Notes: generated from the sequence alone by a model not told the origin. A stretch of DNA of 64,000 nt from Candidatus Thiodiazotropha endoloripes (GCA_001709035.1 LVKA01000011.1:186001-250000); one strand, 5' to 3'. Positions 45,714-55,838 are shown, numbered from the stretch's first letter. Translations and numbers: made by a program.

Positions 45714-46934
45714 CTAGAGGAAGTCGAAAGTGAAACCGGTCACCTGGCTGCCGGGGTCGACCAGCTCTAATTCAATCTCGATCGGTTGCAACTTGGGCAT
45801 CAGCTGTTCAATATCCGATACCCGCTCAAGGTACTCTGACTCGGAGAAGGTGCGACGGGCGACGAGTGCACCCATCTCGTTAAACAGGCTCAGTTGCAGT
45901 TTGGGGTAGGGTTGTTTAAAGGGTGCGGTGTTGACCACTTCAAGTCTCATGGCGAGTGTGTTGTCTTTATCCGGGTGTGCAGCCAGAGAACGATCGGTTA
46001 TCAGTATCTTCTCCCGATCGATACGTTGTGGTGGTGTGCAACCGGCCACGGTGCAGACAGTGTTCAACAGCTGTCTGCCTACATCGTGATGTATCAGGCT
46101 GTCACGTAACTGCCAGGTCATCTGTCCGATTAAAGGAATCAACAGTAACAGTGACCCGACTGTCCATAAGGGTGAGCGGGGGGAACTTGGGCTTTGCTGT
46201 TTCTCTTCCTCGAAGGTGAAGGGTAGCGACTTCTCCAGTTCGGCTTCCTCTTCAGGAGTCAGGGAATCCCCGGTTACAGCGTCATCGGTATCAGAGGGTT
46301 GTAGTTCGTTATCCGAATGCAGAAGGGGTTTGCTCTCTTCAAGGCTTGGGCTTTGCAGTCCCTCAGCATGCCCGGGGGGGTGTTCTGTTTCGAGCTCGGG
46401 AATATCCAGCTCGATAATCTCAGCCAGATTCGGGGCGGGCTTTTCCGAATCGAGCAGCAGCGAGGCTGAGTCCTTGTCGAGCAGTTCCGACATCTGGGAT
46501 TCGGTGCCGGAAGCGTAGTAGTCCGGTTCGGTCTCCAGGCCATCGTCCTGTTCATAGAGGAACTGACTGCTCTCTTTCAGCAGGCTCTGCTCATCGCTGT
46601 CTAGGTTTGAATCATCGGTCAAGGATGGAACCGGTGTGGAGTCGTCAGCAAGATCATCCAGCGACCGTTCGACCTCACTATCGTTGATCAGCAGAGAGCT
46701 GTGTTCGTCCTGTTGTGGCGGGTAGTAGATCAGCTTGTCTTCTGCCGTGAGCTCCCCATCGGTCGGGGGCAGTCCCTCTGGCTGGGTAGTAAATGGCATG
46801 GGGGATTCATGCAGATTCTCCAATGCATTGAAAGTCTGGTTGCATTGGCAGCATCTGACCTGACCTGCAGCAGCTTTGAGCTGCTCCGGTGTGATGCGGA
46901 ACAGGGTTAGGCAGTGTGCACACTGAGTAAACAT
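45714..46934 (-). CDS. Zinc-ribbon, DUF3426 membrane protein
   Basis: 406 residues. The N-terminal zinc ribbon has C-A-H-C and C-C-Q-C pairs (QCAHCLTLF, RCCQCNQTF). A long acidic, Ser-rich linker (~45-245) leads to one transmembrane helix (LWTVGSLLLLIPLIGQMTW) and a C-terminal DUF3426 beta domain (~290-406). The family is frequently next to prmA in gammaproteobacteria, as here. Function unknown. Confidence 0.88.
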   Translation of the reverse strand: MFTQCAHCLTLFRITPEQLKAAAGQVRCCQCNQTFNALENLHESPMPFTTQPEGLPPTDGELTAEDKLIYYPPQQDEHSSLLINDSEVERSLDDLADDSTPVPSLTDDSNLDSDEQSLLKESSQFLYEQDDGLETEPDYYASGTESQMSELLDKDSASLLLDSEKPAPNLAEIIELDIPELETEHPPGHAEGLQSPSLEESKPLLHSDNELQPSDTDDAVTGDSLTPEEEAELEKSLPFTFEEEKQQSPSSPRSPLWTVGSLLLLIPLIGQMTWQLRDSLIHHDVGRQLLNTVCTVAGCTPPQRIDREKILITDRSLAAHPDKDNTLAMRLEVVNTAPFKQPYPKLQLSLFNEMGALVARRTFSESEYLERVSDIEQLMPKLQPIEIELELVDPGSQVTGFTFDFL

Positions 46935-47034
46935 AGCTGAACTATCGATATTGCATAGGATGAGTGTCTAAAGCCCCTGACAGGCCCTAAATAAGACTGT
47001 AGCAAAATCCCTGGCAATCCTGAATGCTCTCTTG

Positions 47035-47922
47035 TCATCCATTTTTGTAATTGACGCCACTGATCAGAATCCACTCCTCCTGTTGCTCCACCGGGTCAAG
47101 CGAGGCAAAGGGTCGATAGTGTTGGGTTAGCTCATCGGCCTGTTCGGCAAGAATCCCCGATAGGGCAAACTGTCCATTCGGTTTGATGCGGTCTATCAGT
47201 TGTGGAGCAAGTTCGATCAATGGCCCGGCAAGAATATTTGCTACCAGGTAGTCAGCTTTGTCAGCTGGAGCTTCATCCGGCAGGTAGGTTGAGAGTCGGT
47301 CGGCAACACCATTTTTCACGGCATTGTCCTGGCTCGCCTGCAGTGCCTGTGGGTCGTGATCTATGGCAATTACCGAGGAGGCTCCCAGCTTAAGCGCTGC
47401 AATCGCCAGAATGCCAGAGCCGCAGCCATAGTCGATCACCGTTTTACCGGTTAGCGCCTGACTGTCCAGCCAGGTCAGGCAAAGTGCGGTTGTCGGGTGG
47501 GTACCGGTGCCGAATGCCAGGCCTGGGTCCAGTTGAATGACCACCCCATCGGGCTCGGAGATCTGTTCACCAGCCGGACATACCCATAAACGTTTGCCGA
47601 ATGACATGGGTTTGAAATGTTCCAGCCAGACCCTTTCCCAGATGCGGTCCTCGATCCGCTCCCAGCAAAGTTTGTTGAGCAGCGCTTCGCTCAATGCCTG
47701 GCCAAGGGCCTGTTGTAGCAGCTTCTGATCCTGGTCCCCTTCGAACAGGGCGGTAACCCGGGTGTGGCGCCATAGCTGCTCACTGGCGGGCGGTGTCTCA
47801 AGCAATGGCTGATCCCCTGCGTCACCGAGGGTCACAGAGAGCGCCCCCAGGTTCTCGAAGACCAGCTCCAGGATCGGTGCCTGCTCCTCGCTGGTATCAA
47901 GTGAGAGTTGAAGCCACGACAT
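47035..47922 (-). CDS. prmA: Ribosomal protein L11 methyltransferase
   Basis: 295 residues starting MSWLQLSLDTSEEQAP, canonical length. N-terminal L11-binding domain, linker, and a SAM-binding Rossmann domain (VIDYGCGSGILAIAALKLG, LVANILAGPL). It trimethylates L11. The start at 47922 replaces the longer frame to 48000, which lies inside accC. 13 bp after accC. Confidence 0.96.
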   Translation of the reverse strand: MSWLQLSLDTSEEQAPILELVFENLGALSVTLGDAGDQPLLETPPASEQLWRHTRVTALFEGDQDQKLLQQALGQALSEALLNKLCWERIEDRIWERVWLEHFKPMSFGKRLWVCPAGEQISEPDGVVIQLDPGLAFGTGTHPTTALCLTWLDSQALTGKTVIDYGCGSGILAIAALKLGASSVIAIDHDPQALQASQDNAVKNGVADRLSTYLPDEAPADKADYLVANILAGPLIELAPQLIDRIKPNGQFALSGILAEQADELTQHYRPFASLDPVEQQEEWILISGVNYKNG

Positions 47923-47935
47923 CAGGTCACTTACT

Positions 47936-49276
47936 TCAGAGTCCCAGTTTCTTTTCCAGGTAGTGAATATTGGCGCCACCCGCATTGAAAGCACTGTCAC
48001 GCATGATATCCAGATGCAGTGGAATGTTGGTCTTGATACCGCTGATTACCATCTCCTGCAGTGCGATTCTCATACGTGCGATAGCAGCGTTCCGGTCTTC
48101 ACCATGGGCAATCAGTTTGCCGATCATGGAGTCGTAGTAGGGCGGTACTTTATAGCCGTTATAGATATGGGTATCGACCCGAATGCCGGGTCCACCTGCC
48201 GTGTGCAGTTGTGTGATGGTGCCGGGGCTGGGCATGAAGTTGTCCGGATCCTCCGCATTGATGCGGCACTCCACAGCGTGACCCTGCAGCTTGATATCGC
48301 TCTGTTTGAATCTGAGTGGTTCACCTGCGGCGATGAGGATCTGCTCTTTGACGATATCGACACCGGTGATCAGTTCGGTTACCGGGTGTTCGACCTGTAC
48401 CCGGGTATTCATCTCGATGAAGTAGAACTCACCATTCTCATAGAGAAATTCGAAGGTGCCTGCACCGCGATAACCGATCTGGCGACAGGCTTCGGCACAG
48501 CGCTCGCCGACATCCTTGCGTTGCTGTTCAGTGATACCCGGAGCCGGCGCCTCTTCGACAACTTTCTGATGGCGACGCTGCATGGAGCAATCTCGTTCAC
48601 CAAGATGGATGGCATTACCATGGGTATCGGATAGCACCTGGAACTCAACATGGCGTGGGTTCTCAAGAAACTTCTCCATATAAACGGTGGCATTACCGAA
48701 TGCCGCATCCGCTTCTGCCTTGGTCATGGCTACGGCATTCAACAGGGTGGCTTCAGAGTGAACCACCCGCATCCCTCGACCGCCACCGCCGCCGGCCGCT
48801 TTGATGATCACCGGATAGCCGATCTCATTGGCCAGCTCTCTGGTGCGTTTGGAGTTTTTGTCGAGTGGGCCGTTGGAGCCTGGAACCGTCGGTACATTGG
48901 CCTTGATCATGGCATCAATGGCGGCAACTTTATCGCCCATGACGCGAATTGTGTCAGCTCTTGGACCGATAAAGATAAAGCCGCTGTTCTCAACCCTTTC
49001 CGCAAAGTCAGCATTCTCCGAGAGAAATCCATATCCAGGATGGATTGCCACCGAATCGGTGACCTCTGCGGCACTGATGATGGCAGGTACGTTGAGATAG
49101 CTTTCTGTAGAAGGTGCGGGTCCGATGCAGACAGATTCGTCGGCAAGCAGAACATGTTTCAGGTCCCGGTCCGCTTCGGAATGAACGGCAACGGTTTTGA
49201 TACCCAGCTCTTTGCAGGCTCGTTGAATGCGCAGCGCAATTTCACCACGATTGGCGATTACTATCTTGTCTATCAT
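47936..49276 (-). CDS. accC: Biotin carboxylase subunit of acetyl-CoA carboxylase
   Basis: 446 residues, [20 protein letters not shown] to the C-terminus. ATP-grasp: [47 protein letters not shown]. It carboxylates biotin on AccB. ATG 49276 matches the family start; a TTG at 49288 overlapping the accB stop is a less likely alternative. Confidence 0.97.
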   Translation of the reverse strand: MIDKIVIANRGEIALRIQRACKELGIKTVAVHSEADRDLKHVLLADESVCIGPAPSTESYLNVPAIISAAEVTDSVAIHPGYGFLSENADFAERVENSGFIFIGPRADTIRVMGDKVAAIDAMIKANVPTVPGSNGPLDKNSKRTRELANEIGYPVIIKAAGGGGGRGMRVVHSEATLLNAVAMTKAEADAAFGNATVYMEKFLENPRHVEFQVLSDTHGNAIHLGERDCSMQRRHQKVVEEAPAPGITEQQRKDVGERCAEACRQIGYRGAGTFEFLYENGEFYFIEMNTRVQVEHPVTELITGVDIVKEQILIAAGEPLRFKQSDIKLQGHAVECRINAEDPDNFMPSPGTITQLHTAGGPGIRVDTHIYNGYKVPPYYDSMIGKLIAHGEDRNAAIARMRIALQEMVISGIKTNIPLHLDIMRDSAFNAGGANIHYLEKKLGL

Positions 49277-49284
49277 GGGGCTAC

Positions 49285-49734
49285 TCAATCAATGATGTAT
49301 AGGGGTTCGTTGTATTCCACCGGCTGACCGTTATCGACCAGGATCTTTCTGACGGTTCCAGATTTGTCGGATTCGATCTGGTTGAGGATCTTCATGGCTT
49401 CGATGATACACAGGGTATCGCCGACGCTGACCTGCTGGCCCTCTTCGACAAACGGCTTACTGCCAGGTGATGGGGAGCGATAGAAGGTGCCGACCATGGG
49501 TGAGCGAACCGCATGACCCTGGATCTCCTCTGATGGTTCACTCTCCACGGCCGGGGCTGCAGCCGCTGCGGCTGCAGGAGCCGCCGCGGGTGCCGCTACC
49601 GGTGCGGCAAGCGCAGCAGGTATGGAGTTGTTGCGACTGATGCGGACCGATTCCTCTCCTTCGTGGATTTCAATCTCCGCAACATCCGACTCCTCAAGCA
49701 ATTCGATCAATTTTTTTACTTTGCGAATATCCAT
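49285..49734 (-). CDS. accB: Biotin carboxyl carrier protein
   Basis: 149 residues: N-terminal helical region, an Ala/Pro-rich flexible linker, and a C-terminal biotinyl domain with the biotin-accepting Lys in [14 protein letters not shown]. It carries the carboxyl group from AccC to the carboxyltransferase. Typical accB-accC pair. Confidence 0.97.
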   Translation of the reverse strand: MDIRKVKKLIELLEESDVAEIEIHEGEESVRISRNNSIPAALAAPVAAPAAAPAAAAAAAPAVESEPSEEIQGHAVRSPMVGTFYRSPSPGSKPFVEEGQQVSVGDTLCIIEAMKILNQIESDKSGTVRKILVDNGQPVEYNEPLYIID

Positions 49735-49758
49735 GATGTTTGTTTTCTCTAAGATTAT

Positions 49759-50199
49759 TTATTTGTTGAGCCGCTTGGCAGCGGCTTGCAATGCAAGTTC
49801 ATAGCCCTCGGCACCGAGGCCGGTGATGACGCCTTCAGCCTTATCCGAGAAGTAGGAGTGTTTTCTGAACTCCTCTCTGGCGTGCACATTGGAGAGATGA
49901 ACTTCGATATAGGGTATGCCGGTTCCCAGCAGGGCGTCCCTCAAGGCGACACTGGTGTGGGTGAAGGCGGCCGGATTGAAGATGATATAGGCGACCTTTT
50001 GCTCATAGGCCTGGTGAATCCAGGTGAGCAGTTCGTGTTCAGCGTTTGATTGACGGAAGTCGACTTCATGACCGAGCTGGTCGGCCAGCTGCTTCAAGTT
50101 CTGGCTGATCTCATCTAAAGACTCATGGCCGTAGTGTTTGGGCTCACGGACACCAAGCAGATTCAGATTGGGGCCATTTAGGATCAGAATGGTCGCCAT
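49759..50199 (-). CDS. aroQ: 3-dehydroquinate dehydratase, type II
   Basis: 146 residues. [13 protein letters not shown], the flexible lid, [18 protein letters not shown] and [16 protein letters not shown]. It dehydrates 3-dehydroquinate in the shikimate pathway. It lies 24 bp before accB and begins that operon; the promoter should lie within 50200-50400. Confidence 0.96.
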   Translation of the reverse strand: MATILILNGPNLNLLGVREPKHYGHESLDEISQNLKQLADQLGHEVDFRQSNAEHELLTWIHQAYEQKVAYIIFNPAAFTHTSVALRDALLGTGIPYIEVHLSNVHAREEFRKHSYFSDKAEGVITGLGAEGYELALQAAAKRLNK

Positions 50200-50398
50200 G
50201 TTTCTGTGTTCCCGGACAATGAGTTATGTAGAAAACCGCTCATTATTGTCCCAATTTCCGTGCCTGGGGATCGTTTTTGCGGTGTCTGTATGAGATGAAT
50301 GTAATTCTGCAAGATCAGCGCGGTTTTGTCCAGTTTCAATGCAGAACTTATCAAGATCGTTACAATTTATCGGTGTGTAAAAGAGCTGTGCAGGCGCT

Positions 50399-50440
50399 TC
50401 AAAGCCCACTTGCACCCAGTTGGTGCAACTCTCAACGCCT
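50399..50440 (-). terminator. Nested hairpin after dsbD
   Basis: Inner stem TTGCACC / GGTGCAA (50410-50428) sits within an outer CAGGCG (50391-50396) and CGCCTG (50437-50442) pair, 22 bp past the dsbD stop. A U-poor 3' flank makes it a weak intrinsic terminator or a 3'-end stabiliser. Confidence 0.4.
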
Positions 50441-50449
50441 GGAATCCTG

Positions 50450-52744
50450 TTACTTTATCGCCTGTTGCGCGTGTTCAGCGAAGGCGTCAGCCGGTTTGAA
50501 TCCAACCACCCGGTAGGCTTTACGCTCCTGACCGTCCGCGCCATAGAAAATGATCGCCGGAGGTCCGGGCAGGCCGAAGTGCCCCTGTAGCAGTGCCTGG
50601 TCGATATCATCGTTGGCCGTGACGTCAGCCTGCAGCAGGACGGTATTGCTGAGTGCGGCGATCACTCCTGTATCGGTGAAGGTGTACTTCTCCATCTCCT
50701 TGCATGAGACACACCAATCGGCATAGAAATCGAGCATCACCGATTGCCCGGCTGCTGAGGCTGAGGCTACTTCCTGCTGTAGGTCCTGCAGACTCTTGAT
50801 GCGCTTGAAGACCAGCTCCTGATGTGCGGCTCCTGAACCACCGCCGACGGCTAATCCACGCAGTGGCTGCAGGGTGTCTTTGCCGCCGGCCGCAGCGCCG
50901 ACCAGCATCAAGGTGCCGTAGACGAGGAACACCACGCCCAGACCTTTCCAGAGTTTCTGCCAGCCGCTGGCCTCAATCTGAAGATTACGCAGTGCTCCCA
51001 TATAGACCGCAGAAATGATCAACAGAATACCCCACAGCAGCATCGCCACCTCGGCCGGGATGATACGTTCGAGCATGACAATCGCAACACCCAGCAGGGC
51101 CACACCGAAGACGGCTTTGACCGCATCCATCCAGCTGCCTGCCCTGGGCAGCAGTTTGCCCGCTGAAGTACCGATGGCGATCAGCGGAGCACCCATACCC
51201 ATGCTGAGGGCGAACAGTGCCAGGCCACCCAGCAGGGCGTCGCCGGTCTGACCTATATAGATCAGTGCGCCGGCCAGCGGTGGGGCCACGCAGGGGCCGA
51301 CGATCAGGGCGGAGAGAAAGCCCATGATGGCTACCCCGGCAAGGGAGCCCCCCTGCTGTTTATTGCTCGCATCAGTCAGCCGGCTCTGCAGACTGCTGGG
51401 CAGTTGTAGATCGTAAAATCCGAACATCGACAGGGCGAGCAGCACAAACACCAGAGCGAATGAAGAGAGGATCCAGGGGTTCTGGAAATAGGCCTGTAGG
51501 TTCTCTCCGAACAGCCCTGCCAAGACACCCGCGATGGTGTAGGTGATCGCCATCGCCAAGACATAGACCAGCGAAAGCACAAACGCCTTGCGGGTGGTGA
51601 TCTGATCCCCATGTCCGGCGATGATGCCGGAAAGGATTGGGATCATCGGAAAGATACAGGGGGTGAAGGCCAGGCCCAGACCCAGCAGAAAGAAGACGCC
51701 AACGATCACCAGGGTTGAGCCGCCTTTCATGGTGTTGGTGATCTCGTCTGTCTCAGACTGGAGTAGCTCGGGGGGTGCCGCAGAAGTGCTGGCCATGGCG
51801 GCAGTTGACTCCTCCGCCTGGGCGGTGGAGATGCCAGGCAGGCTGAGGGTGAACTGTTTGGTGATGGGTGGATAACAGACACCGATCTCAGCACAACCCT
51901 GATATTTCGCTTCGAGGACTACCTCTCCCGGATCCGTGCTGCTTCTGACCAGCGGCACATTCAACGCCACCTGATCGTGATAGACCGCCACATCCCCGAT
52001 TGTGCCGTCGGGGCGGACCGAGTCCTGTTTGATCTCTGCCTGGGGTAATTCGAACTGGCCCAAAACGGCGGTCTGATTCTCCGCCAGGGAGAGTTTGATC
52101 TTATCCTGGTAGAGATAGGTGCCCTCGGCAATTGCCCAGTCGAGCTGCAGGTGGGTGCCATCCTCAACTCTCGCGCTCAGTTGGTAGGCCTGGTCCGGCT
52201 CAAGCAGCTCATCCTCTCCACCATTGTCGAACAGGGGGGCGCTATCATCCAGAGCAAGGCTTGGGATGGTGCTCTCTGCTGCGGCGTTCTCCACCGGCAT
52301 TGGTAACAGCGCCAGTCGAACTTCCTGCATATGTGGAGGAAAGCAGATGCCCTGGTCCGCACAGCCCTGGGAGCGTGCTTTCAACAGCAGGGTTTCAGTT
52401 GATCCCTGAATTCGTTTGAGTGGGATTTCGGCAACCGCTTTATTGCGGTAGATGGCTACCTCGCCAAAGAACTCATCCTGTTTGATCTTCGCCTTCGAGA
52501 GATTGGGTTCACCCAGTTCGATACCGATCGCTTCCGTATCGAAATGGATTTTGTCCCGGTACATGTAGTAGCCGTCAGCAATGCGCCATTCGACTTTAAG
52601 GGTGTCGGCTGTGACGCTCTGCCCGGATATCTGGAACGCCTGATCCGGCATCAGCAGCTCATCTTCGTTCCAGTCGGCCAGGGTTGTGCCAGCCAGCCCT
52701 GTCAGTAACAGGACCAGGACGATCAAATTGATTGGTTTGTGCAT
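50450..52744 (-). CDS. dsbD: Thiol:disulfide interchange protein DsbD with duplicated alpha domain
   Basis: 764 residues, about 200 longer than the E. coli protein. A signal peptide (1-23) is followed by two homologous N-terminal alpha domains: 25-148 with Cys128/Cys134 (QGCADQGICFPP) and 177-305 with Cys284/Cys290 (QGCAEIGVCYPP). The membrane beta domain (~340-620) has Cys363 (AFTPCIFPM) and Cys485 (VGPCVAPPL). The C-terminal thioredoxin-like gamma domain has CVSC (678-681). It carries electrons from cytoplasmic thioredoxin to periplasmic DsbC/cytochrome maturation partners. It overlaps cutA. Confidence 0.94.
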   Translation of the reverse strand: MHKPINLIVLVLLLTGLAGTTLADWNEDELLMPDQAFQISGQSVTADTLKVEWRIADGYYMYRDKIHFDTEAIGIELGEPNLSKAKIKQDEFFGEVAIYRNKAVAEIPLKRIQGSTETLLLKARSQGCADQGICFPPHMQEVRLALLPMPVENAAAESTIPSLALDDSAPLFDNGGEDELLEPDQAYQLSARVEDGTHLQLDWAIAEGTYLYQDKIKLSLAENQTAVLGQFELPQAEIKQDSVRPDGTIGDVAVYHDQVALNVPLVRSSTDPGEVVLEAKYQGCAEIGVCYPPITKQFTLSLPGISTAQAEESTAAMASTSAAPPELLQSETDEITNTMKGGSTLVIVGVFFLLGLGLAFTPCIFPMIPILSGIIAGHGDQITTRKAFVLSLVYVLAMAITYTIAGVLAGLFGENLQAYFQNPWILSSFALVFVLLALSMFGFYDLQLPSSLQSRLTDASNKQQGGSLAGVAIMGFLSALIVGPCVAPPLAGALIYIGQTGDALLGGLALFALSMGMGAPLIAIGTSAGKLLPRAGSWMDAVKAVFGVALLGVAIVMLERIIPAEVAMLLWGILLIISAVYMGALRNLQIEASGWQKLWKGLGVVFLVYGTLMLVGAAAGGKDTLQPLRGLAVGGGSGAAHQELVFKRIKSLQDLQQEVASASAAGQSVMLDFYADWCVSCKEMEKYTFTDTGVIAALSNTVLLQADVTANDDIDQALLQGHFGLPGPPAIIFYGADGQERKAYRVVGFKPADAFAEHAQQAIK

Positions 52745-53052
52745 CTCTCCACCCAGTTTACGTAGTCATCCAGCCCCTGTTCTACAGGGACTGCAATGAT
52801 TTCCGGAAGTTCATAGGGATGTTCCGCCCGGAGTGCCGATTCACAAGCCTGGTAGCGCTCCTTTGTGGTTTTTATCAGTAGCAGGATCTCCTCGGACTGC
52901 TCGGTTTTTCCCTGCCAACGATAGATCGAGGTGATCGGTGCAGAGAGATTGACGCAGGCAGCCAGTTCCTGTTCTACCAGCATTCCGGCAAGACGTTCGG
53001 CAGTGCCACGGTCGGGGACGGTACAGAGCATCAGCAGGAGTGAGGTCGGCAT
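52723..53052 (-). CDS. cutA: Divalent-cation tolerance protein CutA
   Basis: 109 residues. LLMLCTVPDRGTAERLAGMLVEQELAACVNL, IYRWQGKTEQSEEILLLIKTT and EHPYELPEIIAVPV identify the trimeric CutA1 fold. ATG 53052 is taken over an upstream TTG. It overlaps dsbD by 22 bp, the usual cutA-dsbD order. Confidence 0.94.
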   Translation of the reverse strand: MPTSLLLMLCTVPDRGTAERLAGMLVEQELAACVNLSAPITSIYRWQGKTEQSEEILLLIKTTKERYQACESALRAEHPYELPEIIAVPVEQGLDDYVNWVERCTNQSI

Positions 53053-53240
53053 GCGCGGCAAAATACACTATCCGGCCGCAGCAAGCAAAGAGAAACGGCC
53101 CCTGTGGATTTTCTCCCTGTTGCGGTAAACCCTTGTATATTTTAAGGGAAATGCGGCGATTCCCTGATTGGAAATCAGTGTTGAGGTGGGGGTTGTCCAG
53201 CAGCTCAGCTGATGATCTGCCTGGCTCAGCATCAGGGCAA

Positions 53241-53266
53241 CAGCGACCGGCTCTGGCCGGTCGCTG
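53241..53266 (-). terminator. Hairpin after the CsgG-like gene
   Basis: An 11-bp perfect stem CAGCGACCGGC / GCCGGTCGCTG, 22 bp past the stop of the minus-strand gene at 53289. Only a short U-rich flank follows on the minus strand. Confidence 0.6.
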
Positions 53267-53288
53267 TGCATTTCAGGTGGTCGATTTT

Positions 53289-54134
53289 TTATTCGCTGAC
53301 CTTCAAGCGTCCGCCTTTGCCCAGGCCGCCCTTGACGGTTTGTGCCTTATAGTTACGCAAGGCTTTGACCATCTGGTTGTAAGAGTCAGCGAAAGCGGCA
53401 GTAACGACCTTACCTTCCGGAGTATCGGTAAAGCCTTTGACGCTGCCCCATTTGCCACCACCGAAGAGGCCGCCCCAGAGATTGAAGTCAAAGTTCTGAG
53501 CACTGCCTACGGACGATGAAACCTGAACCCCTGAACGGTTGTCGATCAGCAGCAGGGTGGTGGCCGCTTCATTGGATTTCACGCCGCCGGCCAGTCGTCC
53601 GAGTCGATAGTTGCCGAGCAGACCGCCGACTGTTGCTCCGAGACCGCCTGTGCCTTTTTCAGAGAACTGAATGCTGGGATTCATGGTGTAGTCGGCAGCG
53701 ACCATCTGTCCCTTACCGAAATTGCTCCCCTGGCGCATCTCGCCGGATTGCATCAGCGCGCGTTCCTGCATCATGTTGTTCATTGCGCGACCTCGCTCAA
53801 CGACCACAAAGCAGTTCGACTGCTGGATCATCATGCGCAGTACGGGCACGGTGGTGCCGAGGGTTGGGTAGCGTCTTCTGTAGGTGTACCACCAGGGAGC
53901 GGATTGATCTTCCACCACGGCCAGGGTACCGAGGGTTTCGTCGCAGTTCTCCAGTTGGCTGTTGGCGCCGGAAGATGTCTCGCCGCCTGCAGCGCCGGTT
54001 ACCGTATTGCCCGAGGAACCGCCCAGGGTGGGCATGGTTCCGCCGCAGCCCGTCAGCCCGATTAGCGCAGCAACCGTAACCCAGGTCGCTGTTTTGAAAG
54101 AAGTTAATAATTTGCTCTGGAATTGCATACTCAT
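53289..54134 (-). CDS. CsgG/HfaB-family lipoprotein
   Basis: 281 residues. The lipobox LIGLTGC puts the lipid Cys at residue 30. The mature region has the CsgG core: NCFVVVERGRAMNNMMQERALMQSGE, AADYTMNPSIQF, LLLIDNRSGVQVSSSVGSA. CsgG is an outer-membrane secretion channel for curli; more distant relatives have other roles. No csgA/B/E/F genes are adjacent, so curli export should not be assumed. AGGGGATT precedes ATG 54134. Confidence 0.82.
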   Translation of the reverse strand: MSMQFQSKLLTSFKTATWVTVAALIGLTGCGGTMPTLGGSSGNTVTGAAGGETSSGANSQLENCDETLGTLAVVEDQSAPWWYTYRRRYPTLGTTVPVLRMMIQQSNCFVVVERGRAMNNMMQERALMQSGEMRQGSNFGKGQMVAADYTMNPSIQFSEKGTGGLGATVGGLLGNYRLGRLAGGVKSNEAATTLLLIDNRSGVQVSSSVGSAQNFDFNLWGGLFGGGKWGSVKGFTDTPEGKVVTAAFADSYNQMVKALRNYKAQTVKGGLGKGGRLKVSE

Positions 54135-54246
54135 TCTAATCCCCTGTGAAGTCCTGTCAGTTAAAGGTATAGCATTTCGTCACAATATTAAGTGCGAAAT
54201 TGTCTGTTGCTTGTGTGACTTATTTCGGCGGCGTAAGCTCTGCCCT

Positions 54247-54696
54247 ATGAATCCCCTGTTACTTGTTTTGTTGTTATTTGTCGGCATCCCCCTTGTCGAG
54301 CTCTATTTTCTGATCAAGGTGGGCGGGCAGATCGGCGTGATCGCCACGCTCTCCCTTACCCTGTTTACCGCTGTGCTGGGTGGCTGGATGGTCCGTGCCC
54401 AGGGAGTTTCCACCTTTGCCAGGGTGCGGGATGCCATGGATCGCGGTGAGGTGCCGGCCATCGATATGATGGAGGGAGCGGTATTGCTGGTCTGCGGGTT
54501 TCTGCTGCTGCTGCCCGGGTTCATTACCGACATCGTTGGTTTCATCTTTCTCATTCCTTGGGTCAGACGCTGGTTATTGACCGTGGGCCTACAGAGTAGT
54601 GGAGTCATGCGTCCGATGCAATCGGGCCCGTATGAGCCGCAGAGCCAGGAGCAGAAGCGGGTTATCGAGGGAGAGTTTCGTCGCGAGGATGAGTAA
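54247..54696 (+). CDS. fxsA: FxsA-family membrane protein
   Basis: 149 residues with three hydrophobic helices (PLLLVLLLFVGIPLVELYFLI, VIATLSLTLFTAVLGG, VLLVCGFLLLLPGFITDIVGFIFLIP). FxsA in E. coli modulates F-exclusion of phage T7. Its usual position is just upstream of groES, but here a ppk2 gene is inserted between. Divergent from the CsgG-like gene. Confidence 0.9.
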   Translation: MNPLLLVLLLFVGIPLVELYFLIKVGGQIGVIATLSLTLFTAVLGGWMVRAQGVSTFARVRDAMDRGEVPAIDMMEGAVLLVCGFLLLLPGFITDIVGFIFLIPWVRRWLLTVGLQSSGVMRPMQSGPYEPQSQEQKRVIEGEFRREDE

Positions 54697-54711
54697 CTGT
54701 CTACTGGTATA

Positions 54712-54730
54712 GGTGGGGCTAGGCCCCACC
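54712..54730. repeat. GGTGGGGC / GCCCCACC hairpin
   Basis: 8-bp stem, loop TAG, in the convergent fxsA/ppk2 gap. Same stem as in the compound repeat at 7143-7204. It may work as a bidirectional transcript end. Confidence 0.65.
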
Positions 54731-54780
54731 ATCATTTCACTCAGGCATCTCAGAGTTGCCTGGTCAGAGGTCCGAAGGGG

Positions 54781-55608
54781 TTAGGGATAGACGTCCGGAA
54801 TGAAGGTCTGATCGGTGATCGGTGGTCTGACATAGCCGATATCTTCCGTCCGCTTCGGCAGTTCGATCGATTCCGGGGTCAGGTCCTTGTAGGGGATCTG
54901 GCTGAGCAGATGGGCAATGCAGTTCAGTCGGGCATGTTTCTTAATATCCGAATGGACCACATACCAGGGCGCCTGCTTGATGTCTGTGTGGGCGAACATC
55001 TCATCCTTTGCTCTCGAGTACTCCAACCAGCGGGAGCGTGACTCCAGGTCCATTGGGCTCAGCTTCCAGCGTTTGTGAGGCTCTTCCAGACGGCTCTGGA
55101 ATCGGCGCTCCTGCTCTTCGTCTGAGACGGAAAACCAATATTTAATAAGGATGATACCGGAGCGCACCAGCATCCGTTCGAACTCGGGGCAGGAGCGCAT
55201 GAATTCCTGATACTCATCCTCATTGCAAAACCCCATGACCTTTTCGACGCCGGCCCGGTTGTACCAGCTGCGGTCGAACAGCACCATTTCACCCGCTGCC
55301 GGCAGGTGGGGCACATAGCGTTGAAAATACCATTGGGTTTGCTCCCGTTCGGTGGGGGCGGGCAGCGCGACCACCCGGCAGATGCGCGGATTCAGGTGCT
55401 GATTGATGCGTTTGATCACGCCACCCTTGCCGGCCGCATCGCGCCCCTCAAATATAACAACGACCTTCAAGCCCTCTTGTTTAATCCACTCCTGTAGTTT
55501 GACCAATTCCAATTGAAGTTTGAAAAGCTCTTTCTCATAGACTTTGTTGTCGATCTTCTTAGGCTTCTTACTTTTCGCTTTTTTTTCTGGCTTGGCTTCT
55601 TCTGCCAT
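54781..55608 (-). CDS. ppk2: Polyphosphate kinase 2
   Basis: 275 residues. Walker A EGRDAAGKGGVIKRI, the Walker B region LFDRSWYNRAGVEKVMGF, and lid residues RRFQSRLEEPHKRWKLSPMD identify PPK2 (class I size). It phosphorylates nucleoside diphosphates using polyphosphate. A Lys-rich N-terminal tail (~5-20). GGGAGATCACC precedes ATG 55608; a longer frame to 55647 has no such site. Confidence 0.94.
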   Translation of the reverse strand: MAEEAKPEKKAKSKKPKKIDNKVYEKELFKLQLELVKLQEWIKQEGLKVVVIFEGRDAAGKGGVIKRINQHLNPRICRVVALPAPTEREQTQWYFQRYVPHLPAAGEMVLFDRSWYNRAGVEKVMGFCNEDEYQEFMRSCPEFERMLVRSGIILIKYWFSVSDEEQERRFQSRLEEPHKRWKLSPMDLESRSRWLEYSRAKDEMFAHTDIKQAPWYVVHSDIKKHARLNCIAHLLSQIPYKDLTPESIELPKRTEDIGYVRPPITDQTFIPDVYP

Positions 55609-55838
55609 GGTGATCTCCCGGAGTATGGCTAAATAGTTGCACTGCACTGAATGGTAATGCGGGTTGACGGTTTGATGGTGAATATTTGCAAGATAGTGCG
55701 GCTGGCCACGGTGATCGGATCACGCTGGCTGCCTGGAAATGCCTCCCCTTATCTTTATTGAGCTCTCTATTATCACACAGAATAGCGGTAAATTGACTCA
55801 GAACTGAAAAGCGTGCGAGAAAATATTCCCCGCCGGTC

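Noticed and set aside
50277-50516. 79-codon plus-strand frame between aroQ and dsbD
   Set aside because: It overlaps the hairpin and runs antisense into dsbD; no ribosome-binding site.
53289-54134. CsgG-like gene as part of a curli system
   Set aside because: No csgA, csgB, csgE or csgF nearby, and the neighbours are housekeeping genes; only the family-level call is kept.
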